Positions 17,970 through 26,157 of a stretch of 64,000 bases of DNA are shown in pieces (the stretch's first letter is position 1; every line of letters begins with the position of its first letter). The notes under the pieces are model-generated. The model was not told the origin of the DNA, ran no database searches, and saw nothing but the letters and a program-made list of their open reading frames with translations. The position numbers and the translations under genes were made by a program. The stretch covers positions 1 to 64,000 of the forward strand of contig CAYQMG010000048.1 of NCBI GenBank assembly GCA_964418585.1. The letters run 5' to 3'. The DNA is from JAJRTE01 sp964418585 (GTDB taxonomy: Bacteria; Myxococcota_A; UBA796; JAJRTE01).

Positions 17970-19523
17970 ATGGCGCAGTCATCACCACGCTCCGGGACCA
18001 GAGCCCGCTATGACCTGCTGGACCGGATACCCGAATCGTTGTACGCGGCCGTGGCCACACACACGCACGGGAGCCTTCCGGACCGGGCCGAGGCCGTGCT
18101 GGTTTTCCGCCGGTACCTGCTGGCAGGACAACTGCCGCCGCGCCTGGAGCTTCAGTGGCCTGCTCCCGCCTGTCGTGACGCCCTGCTCGACGAACTCCAG
18201 GACATCGAAATCGCCGGTCTGTGTCGCGACCAGGAGAGCCTCGCCGATTCCCTCATCCTCACGGTGCTTCAGGCCGTCGCCCGCCACGACCGGGTTTCCG
18301 ACGAATCTCTCGGCGAGCACCTGAGCGGCCTCGAGGCCCGGGAGATGCGGCGCATGGAGGAGGCGGCCCTCCTGGAAGCGGTTCGCTCGGGCACTCGAGC
18401 GGACCGGGACGGAGCGGCTGGGGAGGGGCGCGCCCCGGACCGCGGCAAACTTCGACACCAGGCCATGGAGGCTGCTGGAGCCCAGGCGGTGGCGGCCGCC
18501 AGGGTCCTGGTCAGGGAGCGGTGGGGACCCTGGGCCCGGTTGTGGACCGACGTCGCGCGGGTGCTCAACGACCTTGATCGACTCATCGGCCGGCGGCGGG
18601 ACATCACGCGGTTCGTTCTCCAGGACCCCCAGTGGCACGACATCGACCGCTTGCGAACGCTGCACCGGAAACGACGGGCCATTCACGGCCAACTCAAGAC
18701 CCTCAGTCGGATGCAACTCTCGGCCGCACGCGCCTCCGAACCGGGAGGCGCCTCCCGTATCCTTGCCGGGGTCCCCAGGGAGGACTTCGGGAGGCTCGAA
18801 ATCCGGCGCCGAGCCCAGAAGGGGGCCGAGGAAAGGCCGCCGGCCAGGTCTCCTCTGGACCGGCTCCTCCCTCACATGGCGCGGATACCGGGACATCCAA
18901 CCCTGAAACGCCTCCACCTCGCCCAGCGCGCTCGAGGCGCTGTCCGCACAGGCTGGACCGGTTCAGAATTCGACCTGGACACCCAGGACGGCGGGACGGA
19001 CACTGCCACGACCTCCGGCTCCAGACGCAAGCGCCCCGGCCCCGTCCTGGTCTGCCTCTGCATGGCCCGACCGGACAACGACGTTGCCAGCCGTGTGGCT
19101 CGAGCCGTCGCCCTCGAGGCGCTCCGCCTGGCCGAACTGGAAGGGCGCCCCTGCTGGGGGTTCGTCACCATCGAGGCGGACTCACCACGTCCCTTCCCCC
19201 TCGGCCTCGACCCACGGACGATCACCACGCTCCTCGAGTTCCTTTCACTCGAACCCCCTGGAGAGGCACGGCCGCTCGCCCCGCTCCGGCAAGTGCTGGC
19301 AGCCATCGACGAGCATGCGTGGCGACGAGCCGATCTCGTGCTGGTGGCGGATACGGACCCACGCCTCGGCCCGATTGAGAAACGATTGATCTCGGATTCC
19401 AGGGCCTACTCCGCGCTCAGGGTCCACGGCGTCCTGGTGGGTTCCCGGGCTGAAGTTCTGGCGCCCTTCTGTGACACCGCGTACCGGGCATCCTCCTGGT
19501 CCGCCCTGGAAAAGGGACGCTGA
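17970..19523 (+). CDS. ViaA-like VWA-domain protein with lost MIDAS
   Basis: A 517-residue protein. The N-terminal 340 residues are mainly helical and Arg-rich. From about residue 358 a CoxE/ViaA-type VWA domain begins. GPVLVCLCMARPD aligns with the GPxIVCVDTSGSM strand of E. coli ViaA as I recall it, and ARAVALEALRLAELEGRPCW matches the following helix and strand. The metal-site DxSxS residues are Cys364, Ala366 and Pro368, so no MIDAS metal can bind in the usual way. ViaA is the partner of RavA, and this gene follows the RavA-like gene by 24 bases. The fold assignment is confident from the motif order; loss of metal binding is seen in the sequence; a structural, non-enzymatic role is inference. 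Confidence 0.8.
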   Translation: MAQSSPRSGTRARYDLLDRIPESLYAAVATHTHGSLPDRAEAVLVFRRYLLAGQLPPRLELQWPAPACRDALLDELQDIEIAGLCRDQESLADSLILTVLQAVARHDRVSDESLGEHLSGLEAREMRRMEEAALLEAVRSGTRADRDGAAGEGRAPDRGKLRHQAMEAAGAQAVAAARVLVRERWGPWARLWTDVARVLNDLDRLIGRRRDITRFVLQDPQWHDIDRLRTLHRKRRAIHGQLKTLSRMQLSAARASEPGGASRILAGVPREDFGRLEIRRRAQKGAEERPPARSPLDRLLPHMARIPGHPTLKRLHLAQRARGAVRTGWTGSEFDLDTQDGGTDTATTSGSRRKRPGPVLVCLCMARPDNDVASRVARAVALEALRLAELEGRPCWGFVTIEADSPRPFPLGLDPRTITTLLEFLSLEPPGEARPLAPLRQVLAAIDEHAWRRADLVLVADTDPRLGPIEKRLISDSRAYSALRVHGVLVGSRAEVLAPFCDTAYRASSWSALEKGR

Positions 19524-19569
19524 ACACCCGCTCGACCTCGTCCCGGGCGCACACATGTCGGCCAGCCCC

Positions 19570-21447
19570 TCACCCGGCCCCCTCGTCGAACGTGCCGCCC
19601 CCCATTCCAGAAGTATCGCGCACCAGGATCCGCACCCGACCGTGCCCCAGGTCGCTCCTGGATACCTCCCGGAACCCCTCCCGGCTCACGAAGCTCGAGA
19701 GAAGACCACCGGCAGTATCGCCCGTATCCAGGACCACCAGTACCCGAAACGTCGGGGAATCGGTCTCCACGAACGGAGCCTGGAACAGGTCTGCACGCAC
19801 AGCGCCGGTACCATCCCACCGAAGTTTGACCGTGACAAAGGTCCAGTGATACCCCATGCGTTCGGCCCGCATGAGAAACACACCGAGCAGGGTTGCCGGC
19901 AACGAGGGTGCGATGTGCACGCCCACGTGTCGCCCGTCGAAAGCAGGATTCCGGGCCACCCGGGCGAGCACCGCATCGATTTGCCATCGGCGAGGGTCCG
20001 AGGAATAGGGCCGGTACGGTTCCTCGAGCAGTGGGTATCTCCCCCACGTGGTGAGTGTTTTGCGGACGGCGTGATCGAGCCGACGCGCTGCGGGAGGAGG
20101 TCCGCGGCGCCGAAACTGAAGGTCCACCGCCTTCACCCCGGCGTCGAACGCCTGGTGCTGTGTGAACCCGGCATAGTCGCTGAACACGAAAAGCGCTGGA
20201 GGAACCATGACCGCCAGAACCAGCGGAATCCCCCATCGCCGACTCGACACCTGGGGCACCAGGACCGCTGCCAGAGGGAACAGGGCAGGAAGCATGTACC
20301 GGTCCACTTTCTGGGAAAAAGTGGAAAGCGCCAGAATCCCGAACATGGCGGCGGACAGTCCGAGCCAGGCGGTTCGGACCCGCCTGGTGCTTTCCTCGTC
20401 TCCCCGCCACACCGCGCGGACCGTGTGCAAGCTCAGAATCAGCAGCCCCAAAGCCAGCAGTGCCAGGCCCGGCCACCCCCACAGGTCTTTGAGCGAGGCC
20501 AGGTAGAAATACCGGCGTTCAAACCCGGACACAGCCGTCGGCCCCGGCCCGGACAGGGCGTCGATCAGCACCCGCTCCTCCTCGGTCGGTGACAGGGACC
20601 GCTGAACATAGTTGAGTATGTCCCGCCCCTTGAGCACCCCCAAGGGAATCAGGCACACGGCGGAGGCCCCCACCAGCCAGATCCCGTTCCGGACCCGGCG
20701 GCCCATCCCGGGCCGCTTCATGAGCACGTCCCACCCCAGTCCCACAATCACGGCCAGGCAAGGAAGAAAGAGGAATATGGGAAAGGTGTACTTGGTCCAA
20801 AACCCGATGCCGAGCCACACCCCTGCGAGCACTGCAGACCTCCGATGACGAAGGCCTCGAGACGCCATCAGGTGCGAGAGACACTGGGACACCGCAGCCC
20901 CGGATGCCAGGTCCATTCCGTAGCCTTCCGCTTGGCCCCAGATCAATGGGGCGGCCATGAACGCGACCCCCACCCCCCACGCACCGCCCAGTTGCATCGC
21001 ACGCAACATCCGAACCACGCCATCCCAGACCAGCACGAGCAGCAAGGCGCCACACACCCACGGAATCCAGTACTCGTTCCCAAAAACCCCGTAGGCGACC
21101 GAAGGCACCAGGTACGCTCCAGGAGGGTGCGGGGCCAACAACTCCAACCATCGCTCGAGGAATCGGTCCCAGTGTCCGGTCCGAAGATACCGCCCCAGCC
21201 GCATGCAGATACCGAGAATGTGCGGACTGTCCCCGGTGGGATAGCGCCCTGCATAGGGTACGAACGCAAACAACCCGAGCCACACAGAAAAGGGCAGCCA
21301 CATCGCCCACCACGCGGGTCTCGAGTCCCCGGCACGTCCCTGCACCAGACCTTCACGGTTGGGAACGCCCGTGCCCGGCTTCGCTTCGCCCATCCCCACG
21401 CCCGCGTCCGCGCCCTCCGCTGTCGCCTGTTCCGTCCGCTCGTCCAT
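19570..21447 (-). CDS. Polytopic GT-C-like glycosyltransferase (ArnT/PMT type)
   Basis: A 625-residue membrane protein with about 10-11 hydrophobic helices in the first 430 residues and a soluble C-terminal domain of about 190 residues. The first periplasmic loop carries YPTGDSPHILG and a later loop PHPPGAY, in the positions where ArnT/PMT-type GT-C enzymes hold their catalytic acidic residues and acceptor loop. It may transfer sugars from polyprenyl donors to a surface glycan or lipid. The ATG at 21447 is supported by AAGGGG; the frame is open further upstream but is Gly/Arg-rich and unlikely to be coding. Convergent with the ViaA-like gene, with a 46-base gap. Confidence 0.65.
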   Translation of the reverse strand: MDERTEQATAEGADAGVGMGEAKPGTGVPNREGLVQGRAGDSRPAWWAMWLPFSVWLGLFAFVPYAGRYPTGDSPHILGICMRLGRYLRTGHWDRFLERWLELLAPHPPGAYLVPSVAYGVFGNEYWIPWVCGALLLVLVWDGVVRMLRAMQLGGAWGVGVAFMAAPLIWGQAEGYGMDLASGAAVSQCLSHLMASRGLRHRRSAVLAGVWLGIGFWTKYTFPIFLFLPCLAVIVGLGWDVLMKRPGMGRRVRNGIWLVGASAVCLIPLGVLKGRDILNYVQRSLSPTEEERVLIDALSGPGPTAVSGFERRYFYLASLKDLWGWPGLALLALGLLILSLHTVRAVWRGDEESTRRVRTAWLGLSAAMFGILALSTFSQKVDRYMLPALFPLAAVLVPQVSSRRWGIPLVLAVMVPPALFVFSDYAGFTQHQAFDAGVKAVDLQFRRRGPPPAARRLDHAVRKTLTTWGRYPLLEEPYRPYSSDPRRWQIDAVLARVARNPAFDGRHVGVHIAPSLPATLLGVFLMRAERMGYHWTFVTVKLRWDGTGAVRADLFQAPFVETDSPTFRVLVVLDTGDTAGGLLSSFVSREGFREVSRSDLGHGRVRILVRDTSGMGGGTFDEGAG

Positions 21448-21534
21448 CTCCCGAAACCCCTTGCCAGACCCGCGCACCGCTCCCAACCGCCCCTCGGCTC
21501 GCCCTCCATTCGGAACGGTCGGACAGCCCGGTCC

Positions 21535-21563
21535 AGCATACCAGCCCCGCCCCGCCACGACAA
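21535..21563 (-). promoter_or_regulatory. Promoter of the GT-C-like gene
   Basis: On the minus strand TTGTCG and TATGCT are separated by 17 bases, about 88 bases upstream of the ATG at 21447. Confidence 0.55.
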
Positions 21564-21611
21564 GGGCACCACCGCCACGCCTTCAAGGACTGGTGAACCC
21601 CGGCCCACAAT

Positions 21612-21619
21612 GCTATGCT
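21612..21619 (+). promoter_or_regulatory. Extended -10 promoter of the FGE lipoprotein
   Basis: TGCTATGCT (bases 21611-21619) is an extended -10 (TGn plus TATGCT) about 90 bases upstream of the start at 21710. The -35 (TGGTGA at 21591) is weak, as is usual with extended -10 elements. Confidence 0.4.
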
Positions 21620-21709
21620 GTCTCCAGAACCGGCCGGGCGTGATGAACGCGGTCGCGGAGGCCGAACCCAGCGGACCGGCGGGCGGAATTTCTGACCGAG
21701 GATACCCAC

Positions 21710-23110
21710 ATGACGCAGCGTGAGACAGGCTCCATGGCAGGCGCAAGAACCGCAATGTTGGTCATCCCTCTGACGGTCCTCACGCTCCTTGGACACGGAA
21801 CCGCGTGCTCTCCGGACGAGTCCCAGACAGACGACGACACGACCTCTCAATTCCAGACCACCACCCCGACCAACGACGGCACGCCCACCCCGGTCGCACC
21901 GACGCCCCCGGAGGAAGACGCCACCACCCCGCCTTGGACGCCCCCGGCAGGCGACGACGACACGCCCGGGGACGACGATGCTTCAGATGACGACGACACG
22001 ACTCCGCCGAATCCGACGCCCACCCCGGTCGAGGCGCCCACGCCGACTGCCCCGACAGACCAGGATGGGGACGGATATCCGGTCTGGTACCTGGCACTCG
22101 ACACGCCCGAGATCGCCGACTGCGACGACCAGGACCCCGCGGTCAATCCCACTGTGGAACGGCTGGTTCCGGAAGGTTGGTTCTGGCGTGGCAACGACGA
22201 ATTCGAGGACACGGCCCCCATGCGCCAGATCTGGCTGTCGGCCTACTGCCTGGACGTGGTGCCGGTGACCAATGCCCAGTTCGCCGCGTTCATGAATGCT
22301 CGAGTGCCGGAGGGGCTTGGGGAACAGACCGCGGACGGGCTTCCCCTGTTCGACTTCGACGACCAGGACGACGACATCCCGGAACGAATCGTGCGGGACG
22401 GTCATGGGGGTTACGCGGTGTTGGACGGATACGAGGATCACCCTGTGACCGAGGTGTACCAGTGGAGCGGGGAGACCTATTGTGCCGCGCACGGGAAGCG
22501 CCTTCCCAGCGAGGCGGAGTGGGAAAAAGGGGCTCGAGGCGACCAGGACATGCGGGACTATCCGTGGGGCGACGATGCGCCCACTTGCGATCTGGCCAAC
22601 TTCTCGGATCTGGTCCTGGACGACGATGGGCGTATCGTCAGCAACGACCCGTGCGTCGGAGACACGGTGCCGGTCGGCTCCTACCCCAACGCTTCCCCAT
22701 TCGGGCTCCTGGACATGACCGGCAACGTGGCAGAATTCACATCGGATTTCTACCGTGCCGACTACTACGCCTCTTCGCCCGACGTGGACCCAGAGGGACC
22801 GGACAGCGGCTGGGCCGAAGACCCGATGAACCCGGACGGATTCGAGGCAATCGTGGCTCGAGGCGGTGTCTGGGCGGCCATGGCCATGCCGGTATGGGGC
22901 CGCTGGTCCGAACCGCTGGACGCCAACAGCAACGGCGTGGGATTTCGGTGTGCGCGCTCCCTGGCGCCCCCTCCGGGCGCCGACGAAACGACCCGCCGTC
23001 ACCCCGCGGCATGGTCGGTGTACCGCCCACCGCTGACAGCCGAGGATGTCTCCTACCGCCCCCCCATGAGCTACACCCGGGCGTTCTCGGCGGAGCGCTC
23101 CACCCGGTGA
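21710..23110 (+). CDS. FGE/SUMF1-domain lipoprotein with Asp/Thr-Pro linker
   Basis: A 466-residue predicted lipoprotein. A signal peptide ends at the lipobox HGTAC, with Cys33 lipidated. A low-complexity linker (about residues 40-115) alternates Thr/Pro stretches with runs of Asp (GDDDTPGDDDASDDDD), a style common in delta-proteobacterial surface lipoproteins. A short DQDGDGYPVW calcium-loop-like segment is followed by an FGE-sulfatase/SUMF1 domain (about 150-430): YCLDVVPVTNAQFAAFMN, KRLPSEAEWEKGARG, FGLLDMTGNVAEF, ARGGVWAAM and VGFRCARS. FGE-type domains modify sulfatases or act as binding domains; no sulfatase is nearby, so a binding role is likelier here. The shape is that of a lipid-anchored surface protein. 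Confidence 0.87.
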   Translation: MTQRETGSMAGARTAMLVIPLTVLTLLGHGTACSPDESQTDDDTTSQFQTTTPTNDGTPTPVAPTPPEEDATTPPWTPPAGDDDTPGDDDASDDDDTTPPNPTPTPVEAPTPTAPTDQDGDGYPVWYLALDTPEIADCDDQDPAVNPTVERLVPEGWFWRGNDEFEDTAPMRQIWLSAYCLDVVPVTNAQFAAFMNARVPEGLGEQTADGLPLFDFDDQDDDIPERIVRDGHGGYAVLDGYEDHPVTEVYQWSGETYCAAHGKRLPSEAEWEKGARGDQDMRDYPWGDDAPTCDLANFSDLVLDDDGRIVSNDPCVGDTVPVGSYPNASPFGLLDMTGNVAEFTSDFYRADYYASSPDVDPEGPDSGWAEDPMNPDGFEAIVARGGVWAAMAMPVWGRWSEPLDANSNGVGFRCARSLAPPPGADETTRRHPAAWSVYRPPLTAEDVSYRPPMSYTRAFSAERSTR

Positions 23111-24510
23111 CGGCGATCCAGGAACAACCGGACCGGGGCGTCGGCGCCCACGCGCGCGTCCTCCAGGTATGCCTCCAGGTGCTGATAGAGCGCCTGCTGG
23201 TAGAATGAACGCACCTGCGAGGTCAAATGTCCAGGAACGCGCACCGCTGCTGAAGGAATCGGTGTGTACCCCACCCTGTCGAGGACCGGTGAGAGTTCGC
23301 GCACCACCGACTCGAGCCCCGGAGGCAACGGGTACCCGGGGAAACACTCGAGGATGCTTTCGAGCCCGCCCGGAGTCCATGCGTTGGGCACGATGTCCCG
23401 TTCTCCTGCGACCTGGATCAAGTCCCCGCCGAGCATGCGCTCTGCATGTCGAGCAAATGCGGCGTCACCGGCGGGAGGGGCAGCAAAGGTGATGCACCGA
23501 ATGCGGCTTTGGCCATCCCGATCCCAACCGCCGTTGCCGGAACCGCTGTCAGATGTTCGAGTCTCGGTGAGCCAAAGGGCGAAGAGCAGTGCGAGGGTCC
23601 CCCCTTTTCCATGGCCGGTCACCACCACTTCCACTTTTCCCCGCTTTTCGAGCACTTCCTGCAGAAAGGCGAGACTGCCCAGCCCGGGATCGACCCGGTG
23701 ACGCAGGTGGGCGTTGCCTTCCAGGAACGAAAGGAGATCGAACGGGCCGGTCACGCCGAATCGGCTGCACCTGTCCACGAACCGGGGAAATATGGGGCGG
23801 CGGCCGGCCGCAAGCCCGGAGGCGAGCCACTCGAGGTATGCCTGGGCCGCCTCCTCGCGCCTGCGCGCGCTCGAGGGGTCCAGGTTGCGCACATCTTCCC
23901 GGAGCGGGGCCTGAAGCGTGCGCAGGCCGCGCCCCCCCTTTCCGCGTATCCGGGTCGCCATCCAACGGGCGGTGCGCCGAACCCGTTCCCCGGCGCCGTC
24001 TTCGATCCGGCGCCATAGCCTCGTGAGTGGATCCTCTGGAAGCGGGTGCGACCGCATGTTGCGCAGAATGACGAACCCCAGTGCTGCGCTGAGCGATACC
24101 CGCCCATCGGTGTGGCGGGCGCTGGACCCGGGGCACATTTCCCCTTGCCAGCGTACGGTCCGCCCGATCCAGGGATCTCCGAGGAGCCAGTCGAGCAGGG
24201 AACGGGGATTGGTGGCCCGTACCACGAACACGAATCGAAACGGCTTCGTGCGGTCCTGGGCGGCAAACATCAGGTGGTCGTCGAACAGGGTAAAACGTGG
24301 ATCGTAGCGCGATGGTCCCCACGCGAGACGCCACCTGCGGTTGAGATCCGGGAGGGCCGCCAGCCCGTCCACGATGGCCCCCTGCAGCACCTCGTCCCCC
24401 AACCCGTCCCGCCCCGGATCCCACAGACCCCGATACGGAATCAGGGCGAGTTGCAGCAAGGTCGACAGCGGAATGTCCGGGTCCGTTCGAGGCATGAGCA
24501 GCAGTTCCAT
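23071..24510 (-). CDS. Class 3 lipase-like protein lacking the nucleophile serine
   Basis: A 479-residue soluble protein. The C-terminal half resembles class 3 lipases: VVVTGHGKGGTLALLFALWL is the nucleophile elbow region, CITFAAPPAGDAAFA matches the TFGxPRxGnxxFa strand, and GERDIVPNAW matches the nDiVP segment before the catalytic His. The elbow reads GHGKGG, with Gly301 (codon at 23608-23610) where the nucleophilic Ser should be, so ordinary ester hydrolysis is unlikely. The N-terminal 230 residues are unassigned and Arg-rich. I prefer the ATG at 24510; an in-frame ATG at 24495 is possible and neither has a strong ribosome site. Its 3' end overlaps the convergent lipoprotein gene by 40 bases. 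Confidence 0.7.
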   Translation of the reverse strand: MELLLMPRTDPDIPLSTLLQLALIPYRGLWDPGRDGLGDEVLQGAIVDGLAALPDLNRRWRLAWGPSRYDPRFTLFDDHLMFAAQDRTKPFRFVFVVRATNPRSLLDWLLGDPWIGRTVRWQGEMCPGSSARHTDGRVSLSAALGFVILRNMRSHPLPEDPLTRLWRRIEDGAGERVRRTARWMATRIRGKGGRGLRTLQAPLREDVRNLDPSSARRREEAAQAYLEWLASGLAAGRRPIFPRFVDRCSRFGVTGPFDLLSFLEGNAHLRHRVDPGLGSLAFLQEVLEKRGKVEVVVTGHGKGGTLALLFALWLTETRTSDSGSGNGGWDRDGQSRIRCITFAAPPAGDAAFARHAERMLGGDLIQVAGERDIVPNAWTPGGLESILECFPGYPLPPGLESVVRELSPVLDRVGYTPIPSAAVRVPGHLTSQVRSFYQQALYQHLEAYLEDARVGADAPVRLFLDRRHRVERSAENARV

Positions 24511-24625
24511 CACTTGACGCGCCACAGGTTGGGGGGGCCCGTGTTCCGCCGCCACCGTGAGACGACCGCACGAACCGCCCGGCTCACCCGCGCACCGGTT
24601 TTTCTTCCAGGGTCCAGGTCGCCCC

Positions 24626-24654
24626 ATTGTACGCATTCGCCCGGCCAAGGGCAA
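24626..24654 (-). promoter_or_regulatory. Promoter of the lipase-like gene
   Basis: On the minus strand TTGCCC and TACAAT are separated by 17 bases, about 115 bases upstream of the ATG at 24510. Confidence 0.55.
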
Positions 24655-24683
24655 GCCGCGGCCGATCCCGCTCGACAAGAGGC

Positions 24684-24712
24684 TTGACGTTCCTGGTCAC
24701 CCAACCTATCCT
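24684..24712 (+). promoter_or_regulatory. Promoter giving a leaderless glycosyltransferase mRNA
   Basis: TTGACG (24684-24689) and TATCCT (24707-24712) are separated by 17 bases. The ATG at 24719 is seven bases beyond the -10, where transcription would normally begin. No ribosome-binding site lies between, consistent with a leaderless transcript. Confidence 0.55.
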
Positions 24713-24718
24713 CCCGCC

Positions 24719-26125
24719 ATGACCGTCCCCCTTACCGTCGTCTATCTCACGCGCCTGCGCCTCCCATCGTTCAGTCCCCAGGCGATCCAGATCCTGGCCA
24801 CGGCACATGCACTGGCAGAAGCCGGGGCCACGGTCCACCTCTTCCCTGACCGGCCCGCTCCCGCCGGCGTCCCGTTCCCCTGCCTCGCACCGGGCGGCTC
24901 CCCGGCGCTTGCTGAACCGCTGAACCTGTCCAGGCCCGGCCACCCGCGCCAGCCCTCCAGGTTCAGGCCTGACCCGGCGTCCCTCCTCGCAAGCCACGGC
25001 CTCACGCTTCATCCTCGCCTCCGTATCCGGTGGCTCCGGTACCCCCATCCACCAGTCGCCGGGCTCGAGTACCGCACACAGGTAGGGGCCGCACTGTACC
25101 ACGCCGTTCGAAAAAGGACTCCCGTGGTCCTCCTATCCCGCCGAGTCGACTATGCCGCGGCCTTTCTCCGAACTCGAGCGCGATGGGATCTGCCGGTCCA
25201 CCTGGTGCACGAGTGGCACTACCTGGACTCGGCCAACGCTCTCGAGGCAGGACGGGTCGAGGAGGCGCGCCGATATGCGAAGCTCGAGCACACCGTGGCG
25301 ACGCTCGCGGACGGGCACGTGGCGGTCTCGCCCCGGTTCCCCGAATTCTTGCGCAGGCGCCGGAACCTTCCCGGTCCCATCCAGGTGGTACCCAACGGCG
25401 GCCCTGCCCCTGTGGCCTTCCCCTTCCGGACTCCGGGACAAGGTGGACCGGCGAGCCAAGTTCGAAAGCGAATCCGGGTGACCTATGCCGGCCTGTTCCG
25501 AAGAACGGCCGACCTGATACCCCTGCTCGAGGCCATTCCTCACCTGCCTCCGGGAGTGGAAGTGTCTGTTCTGGGCGGAGACGACGGCGGGGACCGCCTC
25601 CACGAAGTGATTCGAGCCGCGGAGATCCGAGGGCTGACGCCCCGGTTCAAGGTCGCACCGGACGGGCCCGATCCCGGTTTGCCTGTTTGCGCTCCGCCCA
25701 CCCTCTGCTTCACCGGTCCCCTGTCCCCGGTTGAAGCCCGTGCCCACCTGACTCAGGCCCATGTGGCGGTCGCCTCCTTTGCAGACACGGTGAACATGCG
25801 CTGGTTCGCCTCCCCCCTCAAGCTGTTCGAGTACCATGCAGCGGGGTTGCCCGTGGTCAGTACCGACCATCCCACGGTCCGGGAACTCGTGGAGAACGGA
25901 AAAAGCGGTATCCTGGTCCCCCCGGGAAATGGACCCGGGCTTGCAAAGGCCGTGGCGGAAGTGCTCGACAACCCCGAACGGGCACACCGGCTGGTCACCG
26001 AAGGACTTCGCCTGGCAGCCTCGAGAACATGGCGCAATCGTGGAGAGGAACTGCTTGCCTGCCTCGAACAGGTCTGTAGACTCAGCAAAGGATCGAGACC
26101 ACGGTGGCCGGGCCTGCGCGGATGA
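24719..26125 (+). CDS. Glycosyltransferase family 4 (GT-B)
   Basis: A 468-residue cytoplasmic glycosyltransferase. The N-terminal Rossmann-like half begins VYLTRLRLPSFSPQAIQILA. The C-terminal half has the GT4 donor-site signature: SPLKLFEYHAAGLPVVSTD followed by VRELVENGKSGILVPPGN, with Glu in FEYHAAG as the conserved nucleotide-sugar contact. The start at 24719 matches a leaderless promoter, and upstream frame sequence has no family character. Its stop overlaps the possible ATG of the next glycosyltransferase (ATGA), so the two form an operon, probably for an exopolysaccharide or surface glycan. Donor and acceptor are unknown. Confidence 0.88.
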   Translation: MTVPLTVVYLTRLRLPSFSPQAIQILATAHALAEAGATVHLFPDRPAPAGVPFPCLAPGGSPALAEPLNLSRPGHPRQPSRFRPDPASLLASHGLTLHPRLRIRWLRYPHPPVAGLEYRTQVGAALYHAVRKRTPVVLLSRRVDYAAAFLRTRARWDLPVHLVHEWHYLDSANALEAGRVEEARRYAKLEHTVATLADGHVAVSPRFPEFLRRRRNLPGPIQVVPNGGPAPVAFPFRTPGQGGPASQVRKRIRVTYAGLFRRTADLIPLLEAIPHLPPGVEVSVLGGDDGGDRLHEVIRAAEIRGLTPRFKVAPDGPDPGLPVCAPPTLCFTGPLSPVEARAHLTQAHVAVASFADTVNMRWFASPLKLFEYHAAGLPVVSTDHPTVRELVENGKSGILVPPGNGPGLAKAVAEVLDNPERAHRLVTEGLRLAASRTWRNRGEELLACLEQVCRLSKGSRPRWPGLRG

Positions 26126-26157
26126 GCCGACGGTCGTCCCCCCGGGGAGCGTGTTTC

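Noticed and set aside
21840..22060. Asp/Thr-Pro low-complexity run as a tandem repeat or sequencing error
   Set aside because: It keeps frame into a complete FGE domain and is typical of surface lipoprotein linkers.
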